Assembly (NCBI RefSeq): GCF_958295425.1
Contig: NC_081149.1
Location: forward strand, 22,491,964-22,555,963
DNA: 64,000 nt
Reading direction: 5' to 3'
From: Solea solea
Taxonomy: Eukaryota > Chordata > Actinopteri > Pleuronectiformes > Soleidae
The translations under genes and the position numbers were made by a program. The notes under the pieces are model-generated. The model was not told the DNA's origin, made no database searches, and saw nothing but the letters and a program-made list of their open reading frames with translations. Shown piece after piece: positions 55,120-64,000 of the stretch (position 1 is its first letter; each line of letters starts with the position of its first letter).

Positions 55120-55369
55120 ACGAAAAGTGTTCCGCAGTCGACGCAATGCAAAAAAGCGGGATACACTGCTGAAAGACGGTATGGAGGCTCGCGAGGGACC
55201 GGACAAAATTGAAAGGACAATTATTTTCCTTATTATAATTTGTTTTTATTACCTGTGCCTTCAGGGCTGCAGTTGCGAGGCTATAGTTATAATTACTAAT
55301 TGTTTACTCTTATTTATTCACTTTGTACTACACTCTTTTTAAATTATTGTTCTTGTTGTCCTTTGTTCT

Positions 55370-55502
55370 TTCAAGTTGATGTTTATGTATGTTCATGTTT
55401 ACGTTTAATGTACAGCGTGTGCTGGATAAAACCGGAGTCAAATTCCTTGTATGTGTTCACATACTTGGCCAATAAAGCTGATTCTGATTCTGATTCTGAT
55501 AC
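55370..55502 (+). mobile_element. LINE-like 3' tail ending in (TGATTC)n
   Basis: The stretch 'tcaaattccttgtatgtgtt', 'cacatacttggccaataaag' and 'ctgattctgattctgattct' is a standard 3' end of fish non-LTR retrotransposon copies. The open frame at 55067-55342 on this strand has no reverse-transcriptase or other known motif. Confidence 0.65.
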
Positions 55503-56040
55503 TAGTATTGTCATTACTGTTACATTAGGATTAAAATTGATATATTCCAATCCAAATGCCAAATGAGCACATAGTTAACAGGAGTAATTACAACATAGCT
55601 TTTGGTGCTCCACTTTTGCACTTGTTCACATGCATTGTGCACATGTTGTGATTATTAAGATTATAAGTTGTACAGTATTCTGTTTTACCTGACAACAAAT
55701 GTATATTAGCTTCAAGTAATCTCTGGTGCAATTGTGTATTACTGTACAGTATCTATATAAAAAATAAACAATAAAATAAAAACAATGCTATGAATCATTC
55801 TTTACTATAGCAAGCACCATCTGACTATAGGCTTAGAATCTACTGCTGCTGATAGTGTTTTAACATATTTTTGTTTAAGCAGTGGCAATACATTCTAATT
55901 GTACGTTTATCAACGTGGTAAAATCCTTCAAGGGGGGTTAAGAGTGATGTTGTGATGTACAAAGATGAGTTCAGTGTAGATTTATGGCTTTACAGGCAGA
56001 TGTAAAGCCTCCTCAGCTGGCCGACACTCAGCCTTTGGAG

Positions 56041-56678
56041 CAGGGGTCTCAAACTGGAATGACCTGGGGGCCACTGAGTGTCTACTGTGGTCAGCAGGGG
56101 GCCAATAAAGTAGAAGAAGAAAGTTCAACTGTTCAGTTAAGGGTGTGCAATATCAGTTTAAAATTATATCATGGTATTCCATCATGAGTTGTGACAATAG
56201 TAATAATAATAATAATAAAATAATTTCAAAATAAAAGTGTTTTCTTTGATATAGCACAACAAAAAGCACACAATGAAAAACATGTTCATGTACATGTTCC
56301 ATAAATATCAAAAACAGGGGCAGCTCATATAGCCAACTAGTAAGGGAACATGGCTTGTAACCAAAACGTTTGCTGCTTCAAGTCCCTGCCATGTCAAGGG
56401 CTGCGGTACCCCTGAGCAAGGTACCGCAGTATCTCCACTGCTCATTGTTAATTGGACAGTCTAAATTGACTCCACACATCCAGTGTACTGGTCTAAAGCC
56501 TGGATAAATGGGAGGGTCTCTGCCACATCCACTGTGGTGCTCACCAGAGAGGGAGAAGCCAAATGAGCAAAAACACAACAACCTATGAACATCAAAAACA
56601 GACATTTTACAGTGATATTAAAAAGTGGGCTGCATGAAATATCGGGGGGCGCATGTGGCTGCAAGTTTGAGGCCTCTG
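56041..56678. mobile_element. Non-autonomous hAT-type DNA transposon, 638 bp, carrying a SINE
   Basis: The left end is CAGGGGTCTCAAACTG and the right end in reverse begins CAGAGGCCTCAAACT. The 8-bp target duplication CTTTGGAG is exact (56033-56040 and 56679-56686). The interior matches the element at 37595-38106 ('aatgacctgggggcca', 'attccatcatga', 'aaaataaaagtgttttctttgat' with small changes). Extra length is explained by the SINE at 56318-56590. Confidence 0.9.
56318..56590 (+). mobile_element. tRNA-derived SINE inserted in the hAT element
   Basis: The head resembles a tRNA gene with an A-box-like 'tagccaactagtaagg' and a B-box-like 'gcttcaagtcc', followed by 'cccctgagcaaggtaccgca'. It is flanked by an 11-bp direct repeat ATCAAAAACAG (56307-56317 and 56591-56601), as expected for LINE-mediated insertion. 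The exact SINE family is not identified. Confidence 0.75.
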
Positions 56679-58289
56679 CTTTGGAGGGTTGCCAACATCG
56701 AAGGGTTGCCAACATCGAATGCAGCACTTGTGGTTCAAGACCCTGACAAAAATCTAATTCACAAGAAAAAATAAATGCTCTTACACATTTTTTACCAAGT
56801 TACTTTTTATCATCACTATGCTAACTGGAAATGTCTTATTATTTACTTGTGTGAATCAATTATACCTGTTTACATTACAGTATTTTTTTTGTGTAATTAG
56901 GATTAAAATAGGTTTCTAGTGCCTTCACTTTTAAAAAAAACCCAAAAACCATGCATTCATTTCCAACTGCTTCCTCCAAAGATAAAGTGATGACCAGTCA
57001 TAACCAGCAGGGGCTGCTGACGTTAAAGCTCTGTGAGTTTAACATCACTATGTGACTCCACTTCTTCTACCCACTGTGTGTGCGCTGCTTCTGTTTTTCA
57101 CATCATTACTAAATGGAGGAGTGAACCTGTGAACCCAGACTTGGTCCCTAAGAGATTAAAGGTGACAGAAGAAACTCAGGACAAGCTCAGGACAGTTTAT
57201 AATTAACCAAATTCTTACCTTTAAATGCTTGTGTGTTGGGAAGTGTGTTGCACATGAAGGTCATAGTGTGTGTGTGTGTGTGCACATGAGGGTCATATAT
57301 ATATCAGTGTGTGGTTTCTTTTGTATCTGGGTCAAGAAGAATCTGGAGCAAGACTCAAACTGACAGTGAACTACAATGTAAATGTAGCCTGCACAGCTGC
57401 TACAGCTGCTGTGTGACTTTATTGTGTAAGCTTTGCTAAATGTGGGTGTGTGTGTGTTTGTGCATGTGTGTGCATACATGCATGCACATGTAAGTGCAGA
57501 GTGTTATAGGTACAACACTGGAGACAAGCACGACATGAGACTGACAGTTAGTGTTGTCAAACAAAACGAGATAATGTGTGAAGGTGTTCCTTTGAAGGAT
57601 ATTGACGATTCCTCGGGTAACATATTCACACCATCAACTGCTGTGCACAAAGTAAAGCTCACTCTACACTAAGGCTTGAGAGGCTCATGCTGTGTTTTGC
57701 AAAACTTGTTAAATCTAAAATCAGCAACAGACGACACCTGTACCGGTCCCTGCTATCTGATAAACAGCATAAAGAATCAAAGTGCAAGGACGCTCTGGCA
57801 GCCTGACACGCGTTTCAATTTGTTGTTATGCTTTTAATTGTGTGTCTTTGATTTTGCAACAACTTGCACACACAAAGACACATAACGGGCTTTCCCACAT
57901 TGCCTTGTTTCACAAAATCGTGTCATCTCCAGCACCATGCCACCATCTCAGCTAAAGAAGCTTATGTTTATGGTAAACTAAACTGACCTTTTGGGACTTA
58001 GTGCCTAGAGATGAGGGTGATATTAATGTCCCCATTTAAAGTGACACTATGCAACTCCTTTCTCCTAAATGAACAGATTAGAAATCAGGTGACTCACAGA
58101 TTTGTAGTGGAGAGAATTAAGTCCCTTATATTTCCACCCTACACCTGAACCTCTGTGCTTGGATTATGTTATTTATGTGAAGAAGTAGGAACACTTTGAG
58201 AAGTGTGCAACTTAAATTGCAAAGTGCTAGAATTAGGCCCAGCAACTTAAATAATATTGAGTTGAGTTCAGTCATAAAGACTAAGTAGT

Positions 58290-58497
58290 CATCCACTATC
58301 TGTTTTCTGTTTGTTACAGCGATACTCAACAGTGTTGCTTTAACTAGTATCAAGTGGTTGTAATGAAATGAAATGCTTACTTGAAGCTCTTACTTACTTC
58401 TAGATCTTATTTGTACCCAAATGTTTAAATGCACTTATTGTAAGTCGCTTTGGATAAAAGCGTCTGCTAAATGACATGTAATGTAACGTAAAAATGA
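58290..58497 (+). mobile_element. Fish dispersed repeat with 'gtaagtcgctttggataaaa' tail
   Basis: The end 'tgtaagtcgctttggataaa' then 'agcgtctgctaaatgacatg' and 'taatgtaa' is one of the most frequent repeat tails in teleost genomes. Such tails form a short stem-loop (CGCTTT / AAAGCG) and terminate LINE or LINE-mobilised SINE copies. The left limit is approximate. Confidence 0.65.
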
Positions 58498-61400
58498 AAT
58501 GGGTTATTACATCCTGTAGCGGTTCAGTTACAACACTGTTCAACATGGTGAACAGATAAGAACATGGAACATGGAACATTAAATGTTCCATTGTGCTTTT
58601 TGTAACCTTTCCGAAAAATGTATTTTGACTGTACTACAACAACAGGGCTGTGGCGAGCCTCGCTCAACATTGCAAGGGGCCGATAACTTAATGTCACCCT
58701 CAGTTTTAAGGCTGTGCTACAAAATGGCCTGCGGCTTCACACCTTTTCATCAGTGATATAGACACACATCCGGCAGACTCTCAATCATGCCCATATAGGA
58801 GGATTTGGGTGGGGTTGTGTTATGTGACCGGATTCACACATCTATGAAGAAAAACATATCACAAGCTTGCAACAGACCTCAGCAAATCTAATTTCTATTA
58901 TTTAGTGAAGACATTACACAGACACAAGCTATGTTACTATATATATGACCCTTTGTATCAGTTATTGACTATCACAGGTTAATAATAATTATAACATTAA
59001 CATCAAAAATATTAATATTATATTAATTACTTTACTTAGTAAAGTTCCCTGAGGCCCCACTCATCGAAAGAATGGAAAAATTCACTGATTCAGTCTCATG
59101 AATTTAGCCGATTACCAATCTGGATTATGATTAATAATTCATTGAGACTTGAGAGAGTTCTATGACCTTCTTGGTCTTAGAACAAAGGGCCATGTGGTCT
59201 ACATCCAAGATGTGTGCTGGCTTCGTCTTGAACGAGCCGATACCTAAAAATGTGTCACCTCTCATCCAAATGGCTTCTCCAGTTTCTACGATGAGAGGTG
59301 AAACCTCTTGAACAAAACTCCAGTTGCTTATGCATATCTACACTACACATTTTAATGTAAGGTGCAACTTAGTCAGTGACAGGCACTCTCAAGATGGCAA
59401 TAATGAGGAAGTTGGCCACACCACATTTTAAGCCTAGTGGGTTTTCTCTCTGATTGGGGTTTGCGAGTCCAGTCACCTCTGACTGTCACATGATATTTGC
59501 TTAGTGTGAAATATTTAAAGACATAATTACAGAGGTTACAGTGACACTTCTCCGACATGTCACAGACCCATATCTGATTTCCCATCAGAGACTAGGATGG
59601 GGTGTGGCTGTAACATGAATAGGAATACAACACAGGTTATTCAAAGTGAGGGACAAGGAGACAGAAACAGAGATATACAGCATCAGCAAACATGCATCAG
59701 TTACTATGTGTCTTAATTGACCCAATTCAGACCTGGATTGTAAGTAAAAAGTGGATGTAGGTCTGGCTTGCTGGTTAAGGGCAACCTGGAAGAAAGAGTA
59801 ATTGAATAGCCACCAGGGGGCGAGTTTGCTGGTTGAAAAAAAAAAGAAAATAGTACATTTAAATGGAAAAATTAGCCTACTTCTCACTTCATTTATAACA
59901 TCAATCACTAGATTTGGGTCTTCTTTAATGGGACATGACATTTTACTTTGTAAGTTATCCTCTCAATTTGGGAAAAATAGACGACAAAGTATGACTCATA
60001 GGAGTGGAAACCACTGTGATTGACAACAGCAAAACCTAAACATGGCACTGGCAAAATCGCAAATCTCAAGCCTCCAAAATGGGAGTTCAGATTGTTGTGG
60101 GTGACATTACTACCAGTTGCCACTCGATCTGGCTTCACATACACGTGTGACCATATAAGTTTCCATGAAGACATTCATATTCAGGTGAATAAGACAACTC
60201 AACTATACATCTTCTTACATATGCAGGCTCTGACCACATATACCACCTCCACTGTTGCTAATGTAGGCAGTCGCTGTCTTGGGTACCATGTCATTTTGCA
60301 GTTCTCACACCCTCTTACATCTCTGTAGCCATGCATCATCAAAGTTATTCAAATCTCAGGGAGTCGGGTGCATGTGTGGGAGTGGGGATGCCCATTTTCT
60401 GGCTGAACACGAGAATTACCAACACCAGATTCATCACCAACCTTTTTCACTGTCTTCTATCCGTTGAGAAAGCTGTAGATACTAGAGACACTGCATCTGA
60501 CTACATACAAAAATGAGCTTCTACAGTGTCTTGATAAACATTGTGGTTGGGTTTTTAGTCTGAATCTGTGCTTGGAATCTGACAGAAATTGATTGAAAAG
60601 AGTGGGAGGATGTAATAAGGTGAAACAGAAAGAAAGAAAAAAAAAACCCTCATACATGTTTCCTGTTCAGTAGGAGGCTCATGCCTGGTTGAGAGTGTAG
60701 TGGCTTTACCTTTGTGCATGCCCAAGTGATATATGGTGTGGTATTGAGAGCCGATACTGTCCACAGTTCTCATGGGTACAGCAGAAATAGTTTTTTCTCT
60801 CCCATCAGTGCGTCTTATTTGTTATATGGCAAAAAATACTTGTTGGTTATGAAATGTCTCAGTGTGCCATCCAGACATCACCAACATCAACATAAAAACA
60901 TCATCTTGCCTCTGAGGGAGGAGAAAGTCTTGCAGTGTTTGTAAAAGTTGCTCTTTGTGTGGGTGGGGGTAAAATAGAGAAGCATTTGACTGTGAGAATG
61001 TGGCACAGTGCTGCAATCACTAAGTCCACAAGGTGAAACCACAGAGAAAAAAAAACCACAGAGGAGCAGCGAGTGCAGCATGACCCAGAGTGATTATGTT
61101 ATCACTCACTCTGTAATCCCTAACCACAATTTATTTGGTGTAATGATGTAACCTTATGTGCATGAAACTCCTAACTTGTTGTCACAAGAGACAAACGGAG
61201 AACGTTCACAAACAGGTAGATCAGTAAACTTCACCAACATAGTTGTCAACTAGGCCTGAGCATTATATTTATTGTGAAACTATTACTGTTGAATTGTAAT
61301 TGTTTTGAATCACTGTAAGTTGAGTTTGGTTAGCTCTTCTTGTTTCAGGCATCACATGTATTTTTTTGGTCTGGAATCAGGGGCAAATTGGTGTTCTCTA

Positions 61401-61994
61401 AACATGGATGCACACTGTATATGTGCACTGATGGGCTGTGCAGTCACCTTTATAATATTGATTGCATTTTCTCATTAATATAAATACTGAACTCCTAATG
61501 TTATGCACTCATAATCATTAACCACTGTTGTTTTACCAAATAGTACCCATTGGCAACAATGACAATCAAAATTTCTATTCCTCATATCACTATTACTATT
61601 CAATTGCCGTAATATTGGCACTTTTTGTTGTCAAACACTGCGATTAGCTTACAAACATCCAGTCAAACAAAGTGGGGCATTTGTGTGGAATAAAATGGCA
61701 AAGCAGTTCTGTCTGTTGCTGACTGGAGAGTGACAGGGACAGGTTTATAAAAAGGCAACACTTGCCTGTTTGCACAAGCGGAGTCATGTTTGCATCCACC
61801 TGTTGAATTAGTGCAGTGATTTTCTTATTTGTCTTAAGGAAAGTTCTGGGATCGAACACTAAATTGCTAACTGCTGATGAACTAATTTGCTGTTTAGTTC
61901 TGGATGGCCTCTGTAAATCAAGCATTTCTTTGTTATTATGCTTTGTGTACAAGTACATGAGAGCTTTTAGGTCACTTTCACAGAGAGAAGGTGT

Positions 61995-62020
61995 CACACA
62001 CACACACACACACACACAGC
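61995..62020. repeat. (CA)n microsatellite
   Basis: About 12 CA units. Confidence 0.85.
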
Positions 62021-63848
62021 AGCTTATTATTTCACCATCATAAAGGTGAGGGACTTGCAAGTGACAAATAATACAACTAAGGATCAAAGCAGCTTATTGC
62101 GATACCATGTTTATTCCCAAGAAAAACCTTGACGTACACCTCCACACGATGCAGCTCAGCAGTGCCTCCTGTCTACACTGTTTGCCTGGTAATTCACCCA
62201 CATCATTTCATCATCTCTAAAACATGGACAGTTTGTCAAAAGTCTCTGTCTTTTGCCTGTATTCTCAAATAGAAACACATTGACTCATGACATCATTTGA
62301 GAGTGATTTGAAACTGTGGTACAATGAAAACCTTCATCCCAGACACAGAAGACACACTTACCCTTACTTACCATACACATTACCATACTTGCCTCCCCCC
62401 ATTTCAGTCATTTCTTCTAAATGCTTACCTATTGTTATTTAGAGTGCCCATTTAAAGATACAGGCTGGTTCCAACTATTTAAATATTATTGAGTGACCAG
62501 GTAACTCAGGTTTCATTGCTGGTTTAAAGTTTCAGCAATATAATTCATGTGATGGTATTTATTGGAATTAAGAAGAATCTGGTCATTTTTGAAAGTGTGG
62601 CAAACATCTTTCGATGAAGCTCACAACATTTCTGTCGAAGAAACATTTTTAAAGCAAGGGGGAACTGACATAACTCATATCCAATGCTATAAAGTAAAAT
62701 GATTCATAAAGTTAGATGTGTGTTAAATCAACACTTAAAGAGTTAAATTACCACTGTGTCCGAGTGTATTTGGTCCTTATCAGAATTGGTGTTAAAGTAC
62801 AGCAACTCTTTCCTAGGGGACATTCTACTCAATCTGTTGTTGCAATAACTCTGAAATTCATTGAACTTTGACACTGCATATTTAACACTGCAAAATTAAC
62901 TGTGTAGGAAATGAACAGCTACACCCCCACCCCCTTCTCCTCCCCAAGTTTCAGGTTCCTAGAAAGGCACTCTACTATCACCATCAGGGTAACAAGAAGC
63001 CCCTGAACACCTCAACCCCCCCCACCCCCCCACCCCCCAGACACAGAGCCACAGAACCCACCAGCCCGTCTCAGCTCCCTGTGCTCCTCTCGTCTTCTCT
63101 CCCTGACAGCCCCTGGGAAAAGGTTGCAAGCCCCCCACCACATCAACCACAGGGTTCTGCCATGCCTCTCTTCGTGCACATCAAGGTGAACGCAGCTCTG
63201 TTTTACAGCAGCTTATAGAAGTCAAAGAGATGTCTGCAAAAATATATACACACAGAGAGGTGCTTTGGTTTCAGTTTATATGTGGGGCTTGGTGATTTGA
63301 TTTCAATCTGAAGTCAGATTGAGACCCCCATTGCTTGACAGCAGCTACACATTTGCATCGAAGGTTGTTGGGGGTTTTTTTTGCCTCACAAACTGGGATT
63401 CCTAATGCAGTCGCATTCAATTATGTAGTTGCAACTCCACACATCTGCAAAAGTATTGGTGTATTCCCACTGGTTAAATGGCGGTGGTTTTCAAAAATAA
63501 TGTTAAACTAAAAGATAAATTGATACAATGTAGAATCCCTTTGGTTTTTTCGATGTGAAGTTCAATTATTGTACAACAAAGACATGAGATAAAGTGGATT
63601 TAAGGGAGCCTGTACTCCCATGTAACTCCTCTGGCTAGTTGTGCAAGCGGCAAGTATTAAATGTAAGTGATGCTTAGTGGTCATATGAGCAAATGGCATG
63701 TTAAAGCCCTCTAGAGGCAAGACAGTCATTATGATGGTAGCTAACATAACATCAGGTGCTGTTTCATAGTGACAGGCCGCATACTGTGGTTCGACAATAC
63801 ACTGGACTTCAACGTGGAAGACTGCTGCTTGTTTTCATTGTAATATAA

Positions 63849-63935
63849 CAGAATCAGAATCACCTTTATTGTCATTATACAGTGTATAATGAGATTAAAG
63901 GACAGCTCTAGTAGTGCAAGTGAAGAGATAAAAGA
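63849..63935 (-). mobile_element. LINE-like 3' tail, reverse orientation
   Basis: The stretch 'agaatcagaatcacctttat' followed by 'tgtcattatacagtgtataa' is the reverse of the common fish tail that ends in TGATTC units. The body would lie to the right and may run past the window. Confidence 0.5.
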
Positions 63936-64000
63936 ATAAAAAAGAAGAAACAACAAAACAGTGCACCAATACCTTTGATAAAAATTAGAAGGATATGTAA

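Larger units (their letters stand above)
56690..63848. other. Intergenic, no gene seen
   Basis: No coding exon could be supported on either strand. It holds GT runs (57270-57283, 57443-57475), a dispersed repeat at 58290-58497 and a (CA)n run at 61995-62020. Stretches around 59.7-60.3 and 62.7-62.9 kb may be old repeats, but I cannot name them. Confidence 0.5.

Noticed and set aside
55067..55342. 91-codon plus-strand frame divergent from ddx39a
   Set aside because: The DNA is promoter-like at its start and leads into a LINE-like tail; the protein has a hydrophobic stretch but nothing recognisable, so chance is the simplest reading.

Overview
This is a vertebrate nuclear genomic window, almost certainly from a ray-finned (teleost) fish. 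Genes are split into short exons with GT/AG introns. Proteins match vertebrate families residue for residue over long stretches. The non-coding DNA is full of CA/GT, TATC and TA microsatellites and interspersed repeats of the kind found in spiny-rayed fishes. The exact species cannot be told from the sequence.

Layout, left to right. (1) 1-15.6 kb, minus strand: the 5' end of a non-muscle myosin heavy chain II-A gene (myh9), with coding exons 2-5, a 10.3-kb first intron and a probable non-coding exon 1 in a CpG-rich promoter near 15.4-15.8 kb. The rest of the gene lies beyond base 1. (2) 15.9-23.3 kb: intergenic, with repeats only. (3) 23.3-30.5 kb, minus strand: complete coding sequence of mitochondrial thioredoxin 2 (txn2), three coding exons and a non-coding first exon. 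(4) 30.6-31.2 kb: a block of tandem repeats and a LINE-like tail. (5) 32.2-33.7 kb, plus strand: a 313-residue single-exon reading frame that I do not recognise. (6) 33.8-41.6 kb: intergenic, including a 512-bp hAT-type element. (7) 41.6-49.6 kb, plus strand: a complete five-exon CCN-family matricellular gene closest to CCN1/CYR61, with TATA box and a TEAD-type site. (8) 50.4-55.1 kb, minus strand: a complete DEAD-box RNA helicase gene of the UAP56 group, closest to DDX39A, 427 residues, with a CRE/CCAAT promoter. (9) 55.1-64 kb: no gene seen; mobile-element remnants including a hAT element with a SINE inserted inside it.

The genes are unrelated in function: actomyosin contractility, mitochondrial redox control, secreted matrix signalling and mRNA splicing/export. 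They share a neighbourhood, not a pathway. MYH9 and TXN2 are also neighbours in human. All coding exons were joined by hand from splice sites and reading-frame phase, and the phases close exactly for all four recognised genes. I found no convincing novel multi-gene system. The observations most worth a second look are the uncharacterised 313-residue ORF, the Pro/Tyr-rich linker of the CCN1-like protein, the nested transposons with intact target-site duplications, and a perfect 20-bp hairpin in txn2 intron 1.
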